Source: Paenibacillus profundus (GTDB taxonomy: Bacteria > Bacillota > Bacilli > Paenibacillales > Paenibacillaceae). Taken from it: DNA of 64,000 bases. How positions within the stretch are numbered: the stretch's first letter is position 1; every line of letters starts with the position of its first letter. This document shows positions 1 to 9,129 of the stretch, piece after piece. The position numbers and the translations under genes were made by a program. Location: positions 1 through 64,000 of the forward strand of contig NZ_JAJNBZ010000027.1 of the NCBI RefSeq assembly GCF_021369635.1, in the 5' to 3' direction. The notes below the pieces were generated by a model. The model had not been told where the DNA came from. It saw only the letters and a program-made list of their open reading frames with translations, and searched no databases.

Positions 1-185
1 TTCTGGAGGTCTGTCCATTTTCTGAAAGCATACGGTCCTGCGTCGAGACGTTGAGTACTTCTCTCTGCACTTCACCCAGATTTGGAATTATGCAAAATGC
101 TCACTTAAAAGATACATAGAGAAAGCTGCAAATATGATAAGATCAATATTGGACAGATAATGTTGATTTAAAGGAGGAAGAAGGG

Positions 186-464
186 ATGAGATGGCAAGAA
201 GTTAGAGAACTGTTCCCCGACCAATTTGTTCTGGTTTCCATCCTTGATTATCATGAGGAAGGCAATAAAAAGATAATAGATGAAGTAGCACCGATTCGCT
301 CTATTTCAGACCAAGAAGCTAATAGAGAGTTTTTTCAAGCTGGGCCTGGAAATTTGGTATATCATACTTCTAATAAAGATTTTATTGTCTATATACGCAG
401 GGATCCATTAATGAGAATGAGACGTTATTTATTTAATACAGGCTTGAAAATTATAGGACATTAA
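186..464 (+). CDS. Conserved small protein, usual partner of a retropepsin-like protease
   Basis: This 92-residue protein starts at an ATG preceded by a strong AAAGGAGG site. It has no signal peptide or membrane segment and is rich in charged residues. The pattern around 'LFPDQFVLVSILD' resembles a small protein that, from memory, is often encoded directly upstream of clan AA (retroviral-type) aspartic protease genes in bacilli and cyanobacteria. Here no protease gene follows. A broken retropepsin gene lies at about 12.4 kb and a fragment of another at about 53.8 kb. Function is unknown; the partnership is recalled family knowledge that I could not test. Confidence 0.6.
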   Translation: MRWQEVRELFPDQFVLVSILDYHEEGNKKIIDEVAPIRSISDQEANREFFQAGPGNLVYHTSNKDFIVYIRRDPLMRMRRYLFNTGLKIIGH

Positions 465-478
465 CTAATAGAAGTGAA

Positions 479-1267
479 GTGGACGATTCTTACCGCACTT
501 TTTGTATCAAGGGTTCGGGAGACATTCCAAGAACGTATTTTGTCATAATTAAAAATGAAAAGGAACTTATGTGGCTGCCCAAATTAAAGCCTTGTCTTTC
601 TCTGCCCATATCATCACCTATTGCAAAGGGAGAGCCAAATGTCGATTACCCATTTCCGTGGTCCGTAAACCGTTGGATTGATGGCGATACAGCAAGCCAC
701 AGCAATATTTCCGATGTAAACAACTTCGCCTGTGATTTAGCGTTGTTTCTAATAGAGTTACAAACGATTGATACCACAGATGCGCCGCTTGCAGGAAAAC
801 ATAACTTTTATCGTGGCGGTGACTTATTTGTTTATCATGACGAAACAGAGAAAGCATTTGAAAAGCTGAAAGACGAGTTGCTCACCGATACATTAAAAGC
901 TGTCTGGGAGCAAGGCATTCAGTCAAAATGGACATCAAAAAATGTTTGGATACACGGCGATGTTGCACCCGGTAATCTGCTTGTTAAAAACGGAGCGCTT
1001 TGCGCTGTAATTGATTTTGGAATTATGGGTGTGGGCGACCCGTCCTGTGACTATGCTATGGCGTGGACTTTCTTTGACAAGGACACCAGAAACGTATTCT
1101 TTCAAACACTCGGCACAGATAAAGGCACAATTGACAGAGCAAGAGGTTGGGCATTATGGAAAGCGCTGATCACTTATCACGATGAAAATGTCGAGGTTGC
1201 CGCTAATGCAAAATATGCGATTGGTGAAATTTTAGATGAAATGGATACACCTGACATCGCGTCCTGA
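479..1267 (+). CDS. Aminoglycoside/macrolide phosphotransferase-like kinase, N-terminus shortened
   Basis: The product belongs to the APH phosphotransferase superfamily, which transfers phosphate from ATP or GTP to an antibiotic hydroxyl. The catalytic loop HGDVAPGN (near residue 160) and the metal-binding VIDFG motif (near 179) are both present, and the 'WLPKL...PFPWSVNRWIDG' segment is typical of this branch. At 262 residues from a GTG start it lacks roughly the first 25-35 residues of the N-lobe found in relatives of about 300. No ribosome site is evident before the GTG, and the gene begins only 14 bases after the preceding stop. It may be a truncated, inactive copy created when flanking DNA was rearranged. 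The substrate cannot be told from the sequence. Confidence 0.65.
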   Translation: MDDSYRTFCIKGSGDIPRTYFVIIKNEKELMWLPKLKPCLSLPISSPIAKGEPNVDYPFPWSVNRWIDGDTASHSNISDVNNFACDLALFLIELQTIDTTDAPLAGKHNFYRGGDLFVYHDETEKAFEKLKDELLTDTLKAVWEQGIQSKWTSKNVWIHGDVAPGNLLVKNGALCAVIDFGIMGVGDPSCDYAMAWTFFDKDTRNVFFQTLGTDKGTIDRARGWALWKALITYHDENVEVAANAKYAIGEILDEMDTPDIAS

Positions 1268-1313
1268 GTGTCAGATGTAAAAGCAAAAGTAAAGTATATT
1301 CAGACAAACACAC

Positions 1314-1348
1314 GACCCGGCCTAAGATAGGAGCTATCTAAGGCCGGG
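1314..1348 (+). terminator. Inverted repeat, possible terminator
   Basis: ACCCGGCCTAAGATAG and CTATCTAAGGCCGGGT flank a 3-base loop, forming a 16-bp stem with one mismatch. It lies 45 bases after the phosphotransferase-like gene. No T-run follows, so termination is uncertain. Confidence 0.45.
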
Positions 1349-1468
1349 TCGCGTCGCCGATCCGGGCACGTTAAGTGAAATCATAACCTGACGCTGATAC
1401 TGTAACGAATCGGGAATAAATCTGATACAATCGTAGGTAATGTTAACTATATACAGGGAGTGGAAAGA

Positions 1469-2164
1469 ATGAAGTCTATCACGATTCTGATCGCTGATGA
1501 TGAGGCGGAGATTGCCGATCTGATCGAGCTGCATCTAGAAAAAGAGGGTTACCGCTGCATGAAAGTATCGGATGGGCAGGAAGCGATATCTGCGGTTAAG
1601 ACGCATCCCATTGATTTGGCGATTCTAGATATTATGATGCCGAAGATGGATGGTTATGAGGTAACGAGGCAAATTCGAGAGCAGCATCATATGCCAATCA
1701 TTTTTTTAAGCGCCAAAGCGACCGACCTCGATAAGATTGCAGGACTGGTCAGAGGAGCAGATGATTATGTGACCAAACCGTTCAACCCGATGGAATTGGT
1801 TGCCCGCGTGAATGCTCAGTTGAGGCGTTCCATGCAGTTCAATCAATCGGCGCCAGCGCACACACCTGTATTGGAGGCGGGCGGATTGGTCATCAATCCC
1901 GAACAACGCACCGTATCCATTTATGGCAAGCCTATTGAACTAACTCCGAAAGAGTTTGATATTTTGTATCTGCTGGCCAGCTATCCAAAGAAAGTCTACA
2001 GCTCGGAAAATATTTTTCATCAGGTGTGGGGCGAGGCATACTATGAAGGCGGCAATACGGTCATGGTACATATTCGTACCTTGCGCAAGAAACTTGGCGA
2101 AGACATGCATAAAAACAAACTGATCAAAACCGTCTGGGGAGTGGGATATACATTCAATGGCTAA
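1469..2164 (+). CDS. VanR-like OmpR-family response regulator
   Basis: A 231-residue two-domain regulator. The receiver domain occupies residues 1-115, with acidic residues D10/D11, the phosphoacceptor D54 in 'LAILDIMMP' and the conserved lysine in 'YVTKPF'. A winged-helix DNA-binding domain follows at about 135-230 and ends in 'KTVWGVGYTF'. I chose the ATG at 1469 because AGGGAGTG lies about 7 bases upstream; an in-frame GTG at 1460 is the alternative. The sensor kinase gene overlaps its end by 8 bases. The sequence is of the VanR type, but no vanHAX genes are present, so it should not be read as glycopeptide resistance. Confidence 0.9.
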   Translation: MKSITILIADDEAEIADLIELHLEKEGYRCMKVSDGQEAISAVKTHPIDLAILDIMMPKMDGYEVTRQIREQHHMPIIFLSAKATDLDKIAGLVRGADDYVTKPFNPMELVARVNAQLRRSMQFNQSAPAHTPVLEAGGLVINPEQRTVSIYGKPIELTPKEFDILYLLASYPKKVYSSENIFHQVWGEAYYEGGNTVMVHIRTLRKKLGEDMHKNKLIKTVWGVGYTFNG

Positions 2165-3242
2165 CATGATCCGAAGCTTTCGGTCTAAAATGATTCTGCT
2201 ATTTGGTTTGAGCATGCTATTTTCCGGCACGATTACGTATCTGCTCTATAAAGCTCTCCAACTCTATTATTATACGACTAGGTTCGAAAATCCATTAACT
2301 AGAGTTCGTTATTTCATGAGAGAAATTGGGGATATTAACTTCTTTTTGCTTATTTTTATTCCTCTCTCGATTTTGTTTTTCTTTCTTCTCACCAAACGGT
2401 ATGCGGCTTATTTTGATCAAATTTCCAACGGAATTAATCAGCTTGCGAATGGCGACTTCAACAGTCGAATCGATATTCCATCCAAAGATGAGTTCGGGGA
2501 TATTGCGAGAGACATTAATCTGGCAAGTGAAAAATTGCAGCAAGCTTTGGAGAAAGGAGATTTTGCGGAAAACAGCAAGGATCAGTTGGTCATGAATTTG
2601 GCTCATGATTTGCGTACGCCGCTGACTTCTGTGTTAGGTTATTTGGATTTTATTCTTCAGGACGATCAATTGACTGCAGAACAGATCCAACATTATACGA
2701 GTATTGCTTTTACCAAGTCTAAACGTCTAGAAAGGCTTATTGAAGAGCTGTTCGAGATTACGAGAATGAACTACGGCAGGCTTACCATAGAGAAAAAACC
2801 GATCGATCTAAGTGAGCTTCTCAACCAATTATGTGAAGAATTATTACCTATCTTTGAGAAAAACCAGCTAATGGCCAGATTGCAGGTCATTCCGCATTTG
2901 AATTTATCGGGTGACGGGGAACTGCTGGCACGCGTATTCGAAAATCTGATGACTAACGCCGTTCGTTATGGAAGCGGTGGCGAGTTTATAGATATTCACG
3001 GCTATCTGGATGCAGAAGATGCAGTCATTCAAATTGTAAATTATGGGGATTGCATTCCCCCGGAAGAGCTGCCGAATGTATTCGATATGTTTTATACCGG
3101 TGATCAAGCGCGAACTCATCAAGAAGGGAGTACTGGCCTTGGCTTGTTCATTGCGAAAAATATTGTGGTGCAGCATCAAGGCACCATTTCGGTCCAAAGC
3201 AGTGTAACGCGTACGCTCTTTGAAGTCCGTTTACCGCAATAA
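2157..3242 (+). CDS. VanS-like sensor histidine kinase
   Basis: A 361-residue membrane histidine kinase, translationally coupled to the regulator before it. Two transmembrane segments (about 12-34 and 60-80) bracket a short extracellular loop. A HAMP linker follows (about 80-132), then the phosphoacceptor helix with H150 in 'NLAHDLRTPL', an N-box 'FENLMTNAVRYG' and the ATP-lid 'STGLGLFIAKN'. The small sensory loop suggests sensing of a membrane or cell-wall signal, as in the VanS/intramembrane-sensing group. The nearest downstream genes encode an ABC importer with a HlyD-like adaptor, a possible target but unproven. Confidence 0.9.
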   Translation: MANMIRSFRSKMILLFGLSMLFSGTITYLLYKALQLYYYTTRFENPLTRVRYFMREIGDINFFLLIFIPLSILFFFLLTKRYAAYFDQISNGINQLANGDFNSRIDIPSKDEFGDIARDINLASEKLQQALEKGDFAENSKDQLVMNLAHDLRTPLTSVLGYLDFILQDDQLTAEQIQHYTSIAFTKSKRLERLIEELFEITRMNYGRLTIEKKPIDLSELLNQLCEELLPIFEKNQLMARLQVIPHLNLSGDGELLARVFENLMTNAVRYGSGGEFIDIHGYLDAEDAVIQIVNYGDCIPPEELPNVFDMFYTGDQARTHQEGSTGLGLFIAKNIVVQHQGTISVQSSVTRTLFEVRLPQ

Positions 3243-3369
3243 CTCTCATTCGAAGGCCTCGGTTAACGATTGTCGCCGTTCATTTAAGAAAAATTTTATA
3301 TTTACCCTACTTCTTTTTTAAACAGTCTGCCCTATTCTAAAATGCATGAAGGGCAGGAGGAACCTGAGA

Positions 3370-4281
3370 ATGAAGAAGTGGGGTTTTTGGCATGGTTTCA
3401 TGAGGAAGACAAAAATAAAAAGATGGTTACGCAAGGATGCAGCGGCGGCATGGATATTTCTCGCGCCGAGCGGTGCAGGATTTGCGCTGTTCTACCTGAT
3501 TCCGTTTGCCATGGGCGTGTTCTATTCTTTTATGGACCGTGCGGTAGACGGCCATTTTGTTGGATTGGATAATTACCGCGAGCTGCTGGCGAGCGATTCC
3601 TTCCGCAAGGCGGCATCCAATACGTTCTATTTCAGCGCGGTCAGTGTTCCGGTTATGCTTGCGCTGTCGCTAGGTGTGGCGATGCTGTTGAATAAAAATG
3701 TATATCTTCGAACATGGTTGCGGACGGCATATGTGCTGCCGCTTGTCGTTCCAGTCGCTTCGATTATTATGATCTGGCAGATGCTGTTCGATTGGAACGG
3801 CTCCCTGAACGCTTGGCTGAGCGGCTTCGGATTCGAACGTGTGGATTGGATGAAGACCGATGCGGCCCGAAATGTGGTGATTGTCGTTTATTTATGGAAG
3901 AACATTGGCTATAACGTGATTTTATTTTTGGCGGGACTGCAGCAAATTCCGAAGGATTATTACGAAACCGCCCAACTTGAAGGGGCCGGGCGCTTGCGGC
4001 AGTTCAGCAGCATTACGCTTGTCTACCTCACGTCCACGATGTTCTTTGTCGTCATCATGTCGATCATGAACTCGTTCAAAGTATTTCGGGAAACGTATTT
4101 GATCGCAGGCGATTATCCGCATGACAGCATATACATGCTGCAGCACTATATGAATAATATGTTCGCGTCGTTAGACATTCAGAAGCTGACTGCGGCGGCG
4201 ACCTTGATGGTCGGCTGTATTCTGTTGATCGTCATGGGCTTGTTCGCGCTTGAACGCCGGTATCGGCAGTTCATGGAATAA
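3370..4281 (+). CDS. Carbohydrate-type ABC transporter permease (MalF-like)
   Basis: A membrane permease of about 303 residues with six predicted hydrophobic helices. It carries the EAA-loop pattern 'YYETAQLEGAGRLRQF', which contacts the ATPase in MalF/UgpA-type importers. I chose the ATG at 3370 because AGGAGG at 3355-3360 sits 9 bases upstream; in-frame ATGs at 3346 and out-of-frame 3342 lack a site. It is the first gene of a four-gene unit (permease, permease, HlyD-like adaptor, binding protein). No ATPase gene is present, as is usual where a shared MsmX/UgpC-like ATPase serves several importers. The substrate is unknown. Confidence 0.88.
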   Translation: MKKWGFWHGFMRKTKIKRWLRKDAAAAWIFLAPSGAGFALFYLIPFAMGVFYSFMDRAVDGHFVGLDNYRELLASDSFRKAASNTFYFSAVSVPVMLALSLGVAMLLNKNVYLRTWLRTAYVLPLVVPVASIIMIWQMLFDWNGSLNAWLSGFGFERVDWMKTDAARNVVIVVYLWKNIGYNVILFLAGLQQIPKDYYETAQLEGAGRLRQFSSITLVYLTSTMFFVVIMSIMNSFKVFRETYLIAGDYPHDSIYMLQHYMNNMFASLDIQKLTAAATLMVGCILLIVMGLFALERRYRQFME

Positions 4282-4298
4282 GGGGGAGGGAAAGCCTG

Positions 4299-5177
4299 TT
4301 GCCAGTCGTGAAAATATTGCAAAAAAGTGGGTTAACGGTCGTCACGGGCGCCATTGCGGCATTGTTATTATTCCCTATTGTGATTACATTCACAAATTCG
4401 CTCATGACAGAACAGGAAATTGGAATCAATTATGGGCCCATAGGGCAGATGTACGAAGCGGATGCAGGGAAAGCAACTCCTTTTGTGAATGTAAAATGGC
4501 TGCCGGATCAAGTGTCCTTGGAGCAGTATGGCAAGGTGTTGGTGAACAGCCCGAAATTTCTGATGATGTTTTGGAATTCGGTCTTTATGGTGGTGCCGAT
4601 TATCGCAGGGCAGACCGTTGTAGCAGCGCTTGCTGCGTATGCTCTCTCCAAGCTGAATTTTCGCGGCCGTGATGCGCTGTTCCTTGTCTATCTCTTGTCG
4701 ATGCTCATGCCTTTCCAAGTGACACTCGTGCCGAACTACATAATGGCCGATAAGCTGGGACTGGTGCACAGTTCGCATGCCATTATATGGCCTGGTATTT
4801 TCGCGGCTTTCGGCGTGTTCATGCTTCGCCAATTCATGCTGCACATTCCGTATGCCTATATCGAAGCGGCTAAGATCGACGGTGCCGGTCACTTGCGGAT
4901 TTTCCATACGATAATCATTCCCATGATCAAACCGGGTCTTTCCGCGCTTGTGATCCTCTTGTTCGTCGATTATTGGAACATGGTGGAGCAGCCGCTTATT
5001 TTCCTGGATGATCCGTTCAAACAGCCGCTATCCGTTTATTTATCCAGGATTAACGAAGGCGAGCAGGGGGTTGCTTTCGCCGCATCCATACTCTACATGA
5101 CTCCGATGGTGCTGCTGTTTCTGTATGCGGAAACGTATTTCATTGAAGGAATTCAATTGTCTGGCATCAAGGGGTAG
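4299..5177 (+). CDS. Carbohydrate-type ABC transporter permease (MalG-like)
   Basis: The 292-residue second permease of the importer has about six membrane helices and the EAA-loop pattern 'YIEAAKIDGAGHLRIF'. It starts at a TTG 17 bases after the first permease, with AGGGGGAGGG ending 8 bases upstream. A larger extracytoplasmic loop after the first helix (residues about 30-75) is somewhat long for the family. It would form a heterodimer with the preceding permease. Confidence 0.88.
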   Translation: MPVVKILQKSGLTVVTGAIAALLLFPIVITFTNSLMTEQEIGINYGPIGQMYEADAGKATPFVNVKWLPDQVSLEQYGKVLVNSPKFLMMFWNSVFMVVPIIAGQTVVAALAAYALSKLNFRGRDALFLVYLLSMLMPFQVTLVPNYIMADKLGLVHSSHAIIWPGIFAAFGVFMLRQFMLHIPYAYIEAAKIDGAGHLRIFHTIIIPMIKPGLSALVILLFVDYWNMVEQPLIFLDDPFKQPLSVYLSRINEGEQGVAFAASILYMTPMVLLFLYAETYFIEGIQLSGIKG

Positions 5178-5245
5178 CTTTGCGGTGCTGATGCTTACGA
5201 TGCAAGTTTTGCTTAAGCAAAACGCTAGGAGGAGAAAGACGGGAT

Positions 5246-6406
5246 ATGGTGTTAGAAAAAGAGTCGGTTGATCGCAGGCGCAAACGAAACATTCAAGCCG
5301 TACTCATTGTGTTTGTGGCGGTGTTAATGTTTTTTACGTTTTTCAGCAACACGCTGCAGTCGCTGACATTGCCGAAAGTGAGAACGGAAAAGCTGGCTGC
5401 CGGAAGTCTTGTACATACGCTCGAAGGCAGCGGGATACTGCGGCCGCTCGCCGAAGCGAAACTATCGAACCCTGCCGGCTGGAAGGTTAAACAGATTCTC
5501 GTGAAAGAAGGAGAACGTGTGAAGAAGGGGCAAAAGCTAGTCATCTATGACAGCAAAACAGCCGAACGAGAATTGCAAGATGAAATAACCAATTTGGAAA
5601 AGCAGAAAATCGAGCTGCAAAATATTCAAGATCAGTTCATCCAGTCGGCTACGGAAGGGGACGAATTCAAAGTACGGAATGTAAGGCGCGATATTGAAAC
5701 GCGCAAACTTGTTCTAGGGGTGCAGGACCGTAAAATTAACGAATTGAGAGACCGCCTGGCAAGCCAAAAGGAAATGACGGCTCCGTTCGATGGCATTATT
5801 ACGAAATTGAATGCCGTTGAGGGGTTAACATCACCGGGAGAACCGGACGTTTTTATCTCGAATGGCAGCCTGGGTTATCAATTTGATATTTCCGCGGATT
5901 CAACGCTGCTGTCCGACATCGGGATATCGATCGGAGAGAAGATAGAGGTCGAGGTGCATACGGTCCTAGAGCAACAGACCCGTATCATCGACGGCACGAT
6001 TGATGAATTGGCGGATGCAGTGCCGCGTGCCGAGAGCTCATCCAGTGAAGAGGCGGGCAAGACCATAACGATCCCGCAAAAAGTTCTTCGCGTAAAGGTG
6101 GTTGATTCCGAACTGAAAGGGGGTGAGCAGGCGTTGATTACACTCGAGAAACGCTCGCGCCAAGACGGATTGATCATTTCCAATGCGGCGATTCATCAGG
6201 AGCGTGAAGGCATGTTTGTTTATAAAATGGAAGAGCAGAGGGGCCCATTAGGCAATGTCTTTGTTGCGCGTAAAGTCCGAATTCATTCCAAGGAAACGAA
6301 TGACAAAGACATGATGATTCAATCGGATAGCGTCTATGAGGACGACCTGATTATTCTGGAAAGCAGTGAGCCTTTACAAGACGGAAACCGTGTTCGTCTG
6401 CAATAG
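5246..6406 (+). CDS. HlyD/RND-type membrane-fusion adaptor protein
   Basis: This 386-residue protein has one N-terminal membrane anchor (about 17-37), a split lipoyl-type domain ('VKEGERVKKGQKLVIYDS' near 90-107 and 'MTAPFDGIITKLNAVEG' near 177-193) around a coiled coil (about 110-170), then beta-rich domains. This is the architecture of periplasmic adaptor proteins; Gram-positive versions accompany MacB-like and other export systems. It sits between importer permeases and a solute-binding protein, an unusual place. It starts at an ATG 18 bases after AGGAGG. A role in coupling export or cell-envelope contact to the importer is only a guess. Confidence 0.82.
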   Translation: MVLEKESVDRRRKRNIQAVLIVFVAVLMFFTFFSNTLQSLTLPKVRTEKLAAGSLVHTLEGSGILRPLAEAKLSNPAGWKVKQILVKEGERVKKGQKLVIYDSKTAERELQDEITNLEKQKIELQNIQDQFIQSATEGDEFKVRNVRRDIETRKLVLGVQDRKINELRDRLASQKEMTAPFDGIITKLNAVEGLTSPGEPDVFISNGSLGYQFDISADSTLLSDIGISIGEKIEVEVHTVLEQQTRIIDGTIDELADAVPRAESSSSEEAGKTITIPQKVLRVKVVDSELKGGEQALITLEKRSRQDGLIISNAAIHQEREGMFVYKMEEQRGPLGNVFVARKVRIHSKETNDKDMMIQSDSVYEDDLIILESSEPLQDGNRVRLQ

Positions 6407-6448
6407 GTAAGCATGTATGCGATAAAATGATAGAGGAGAGGTAATCAG

Positions 6449-7789
6449 ATGATGAAAAAGCGGCTATGGCTTCTATTTATTTGTATGATCATGACGGCAA
6501 CGACCGCATGCGGTTCTGGAGAGGGCGGGAAAATGGAAGGCAAGGAGAAAACGTTAACCAAAGAGGGGAAGATGGTCGTTACTTTGTCTCTGCAAGAACC
6601 GAACGCATTCTACCAAGCGGTAGAGAAAAAATTTGAAGAGAAGTACCCGGACATCGACCTGCAAATCCAAGCTTACAAGCAAATGGGTGAAAAGTGGGAG
6701 CCGGGCGATTTTGAAAAATATAGAAAAACGACGAATACAGCACTGCTATCAGGGAAAGGCGCGGATATCATCGAAGTGGGCAGCTTGCCTATCGGCGAAT
6801 ACGTGAGCAAACAGCTTCTCCTGAACATGGACGATTATTTGGAACAAGCCCCCCTGTTGAATAAGAGCGATTTGCAAATGAATGCTTTGGAAGCATTCAA
6901 GTTGAATGGCGGTATGTATGCCATGCCTTCCGGGTTCTTCCTGCGAGCGTTCATAGGCGATGGGGACATTCTTGAGAACACGAGCGTTGATGATAAGAAC
7001 TGGACCTGGCAGGAGTTTAAGGAGGTTTCGAAGGAACTTATGCAAAAAGCGGGGGAGAGCAGCAAGGAACCCCGCTATGCCTTAGCGAATGAACCGCCGG
7101 AAGTCATCCTTCAAGAAATGGTTGTGGATAGTTACACGGAGTTCGTTGACCGGGCGGCTCAAAAGGCAAAGTTCGATTCTCCCTTATACGTGGACATGAT
7201 GCAGCAAATTAAAAAAATGTATGATGATGAAGTCATGACTTCAAAACCGGCTGAAATCGGCAAACAATTGTTCTATTCTGCTGTTTTATTCTCGCCAGCA
7301 GACTTTATCGATGTACCGCATACATTCTTCTCGAATCCGAAGCTGCTGCACAAGCCGCATGCAGAAGGACAAACAGTCGGAATGAGGATCATCCCCTCGT
7401 CTCAGTTTGCGATACAAGCCAAGTCTCCGGTTACAGAGGAAGCTTGGAAGTTTATTGCCTTCTTGTTATCCGAAGAAGTGCAATCCCTGCAAGAGAGAGA
7501 AGGATTTTCACTTCTTACGTCCGTGAACGAGAAGAAGCTGAACGACATTCAGGAGCAAGTTAACAGTGGAACATACAAGCTTCCAAACGGGAAAGCAGCC
7601 AAGGTGCAGGATGAAGAGTTTACTCAGTTCAAACAACTCCTTCGTACGCCGTATCAGTTTGCGATGCTGGACGGTAAAGTAATTGCCATGGTAGGAGAAG
7701 AGTCGAGCTCATTCTTCAGCGGACAAAAGTCTGCGGAGGAAGTAGCAAAGCTGATCCAGAACCGGACGACAATCTATTTAAACGAATAG
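6449..7789 (+). CDS. Extracellular solute-binding lipoprotein of ABC importer
   Basis: A 446-residue family-1 type solute-binding protein with a lipoprotein signal peptide (residues 1-21, lipobox 'TTAC'). The mature part shows typical features: 'VVTLSLQEPNAFYQAVEKKF', 'KYPDIDLQI', and near the end 'EEAWKFIAFLLSEEVQSLQ'. It closes the permease-permease-adaptor unit, and a rho-independent terminator lies just downstream. It would capture a solute outside the cell and hand it to the two permeases. The ligand cannot be predicted from sequence. Confidence 0.88.
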   Translation: MMKKRLWLLFICMIMTATTACGSGEGGKMEGKEKTLTKEGKMVVTLSLQEPNAFYQAVEKKFEEKYPDIDLQIQAYKQMGEKWEPGDFEKYRKTTNTALLSGKGADIIEVGSLPIGEYVSKQLLLNMDDYLEQAPLLNKSDLQMNALEAFKLNGGMYAMPSGFFLRAFIGDGDILENTSVDDKNWTWQEFKEVSKELMQKAGESSKEPRYALANEPPEVILQEMVVDSYTEFVDRAAQKAKFDSPLYVDMMQQIKKMYDDEVMTSKPAEIGKQLFYSAVLFSPADFIDVPHTFFSNPKLLHKPHAEGQTVGMRIIPSSQFAIQAKSPVTEEAWKFIAFLLSEEVQSLQEREGFSLLTSVNEKKLNDIQEQVNSGTYKLPNGKAAKVQDEEFTQFKQLLRTPYQFAMLDGKVIAMVGEESSSFFSGQKSAEEVAKLIQNRTTIYLNE

Positions 7790-7807
7790 GAAAGGATATA
7801 AAATATT

Positions 7808-7838
7808 AAAGCAGCCCACCTTGAGCGCTGCTTTTTTT
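7808..7838 (+). terminator. Rho-independent terminator of the importer operon
   Basis: AAAGCAGC (7808-7815) pairs with GCTGCTTT (7827-7834) across an 11-base loop, and a run of seven T ends the structure. It lies 18 bases after the binding-protein stop. Confidence 0.85.
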
Positions 7839-7954
7839 AATTGCGAAATCTGTGCAAAACTGCAAAACCTAATCGCGGTAACACTATCACAGAAGAACAA
7901 CATAGCAAAAAGAACGGATTGACAAAATATAGGCAAGTTGATAAGCTGTTATCG

Positions 7955-7983
7955 TTGATAATAATAATCATTATCAATAATAG
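7955..7983 (+). promoter_or_regulatory. Fur box overlapping a sigma-A promoter
   Basis: The near-palindrome TTGATAATAATAATCATTA (continuing TCAA, 7955-7977) fits the Fur consensus of GATAAT/ATTATC half-sites. A -35-like TTGATA (7955-7960) and a -10-like TAATAG (7978-7983) are 17 bases apart, so bound Fur would cover the promoter. It sits 78 bases before a siderophore-binding lipoprotein gene, implying iron repression of the fec-like operon. Confidence 0.85.
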
Positions 7984-8054
7984 TTTTTATGTTGCATGGC
8001 TTCATAGGACAAGCATGCTTAGGCATTTATTCTACTTAAGAAGGGGAAGAGAAG

Positions 8055-9095
8055 ATGGTGAGCAAAATGAAGAAGCAAGCGGGCATTATCGTATGTGCGC
8101 TGGTTGTCGTGATGATGGTTCTGGCTGGTTGCGGCAATACAAACAACAACTCGGCTTTATCTAGCGGTGAAGATAAGCAAGCCGGGACGCCTGCTGAATC
8201 GTCTGTCACTGCGACAGATGGAGCAGAGAAAGAGAAGGCAGGGCAGACAGAGGAGAAGTCCGGCACCCGAAAAGTATCGACGGTGATGGGGGAAGTGGAA
8301 GTGCCTGCTAATCCTCAGCGTGTCATTGTCAACTGGTATGTCGGGGATGTATTTGCGCTTGGTATCAAGCCTGTGGCGGTAAACGCTCGTGCTGATAAAG
8401 CGATGCCTTTTTACAAACAGTTTGAGGGGATCCCGAACACTGAAAAATGGGAATCCGAAGAAATATTGAGATACGAACCCGATTTGATCATTACTTATGA
8501 TCCTAAGGATTTCGAGAATTTCTCCAAGCTGGCGCCAGTTATTGTGGTCCCTGAAGGGGACGTAAGCTCAACCGAGCGGTTATCCTTCCTCGGCGAAGCA
8601 ACCGGTCATGAGGCAGAGGCCAAAGAAGCGATTGCCATTTACGAGGAGAAGCTAAAAAATGCGAAGGAAAAACTGAGCAGCGGCATTTTCAAAGACAAAA
8701 CCTTCAGTATTCTCCAGGATTGGGGTCGAGAATCATACGGGGTTATGTATGAGACGGGCTCACGGGGAGGTACGTTGCTCTATGAATATCTTGGGCTGAG
8801 TAAGCCGGAAAAGCTGGAGCAATTGGTCAAGAAGTCAGGGAAAGGGCGCGATTCCCTGTCCTATGAAGTGGCCTCCCAATATTTTGGGGACTACGTTCTC
8901 TGGTTTCTGAAGGAGGGATATGAGTCCGAATATGCGAATACGGTAATCTGGGATAGTATTCCAACTGTCAAGAATGGAAATATCATAGAAATTCCAGCAG
9001 AATATGGCGGCTTGTTCTATTATTCCGATATTGCCAGCATGACAGCGCAGTTGGATTATATCGTGGATCGATTGCTGGAACTAGAAAAGAAATAA
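8055..9095 (+). CDS. Ferric-siderophore ABC transporter substrate-binding lipoprotein
   Basis: A 346-residue FecB/BtuF-type binding protein. The signal peptide ends in lipobox 'LAGC' (Cys near 26), followed by a Ser/Glu-rich linker to about residue 70. The binding domain has the family hallmarks 'VSTVMGEVEVPANPQRVIV', 'LRYEPDLIITYDP' and a C-terminal 'IASMTAQLDYIVDRLLE'. It is followed by two FecCD permeases. No ATPase is encoded here, so a shared FhuC/YusV-like ATPase is expected. The Fur box upstream predicts induction under iron limitation. Confidence 0.9.
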   Translation: MVSKMKKQAGIIVCALVVVMMVLAGCGNTNNNSALSSGEDKQAGTPAESSVTATDGAEKEKAGQTEEKSGTRKVSTVMGEVEVPANPQRVIVNWYVGDVFALGIKPVAVNARADKAMPFYKQFEGIPNTEKWESEEILRYEPDLIITYDPKDFENFSKLAPVIVVPEGDVSSTERLSFLGEATGHEAEAKEAIAIYEEKLKNAKEKLSSGIFKDKTFSILQDWGRESYGVMYETGSRGGTLLYEYLGLSKPEKLEQLVKKSGKGRDSLSYEVASQYFGDYVLWFLKEGYESEYANTVIWDSIPTVKNGNIIEIPAEYGGLFYYSDIASMTAQLDYIVDRLLELEKK

Positions 9096-9129
9096 TTATG
9101 AAAATTACGGATGAACTAAGGGTGTCAAT

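Noticed and set aside
1469-3242. Vancomycin resistance locus
   Set aside because: Only the VanR/VanS-like regulator and kinase are present; no vanH, ligase or vanX homologue lies nearby, and similar pairs serve other cell-envelope roles.
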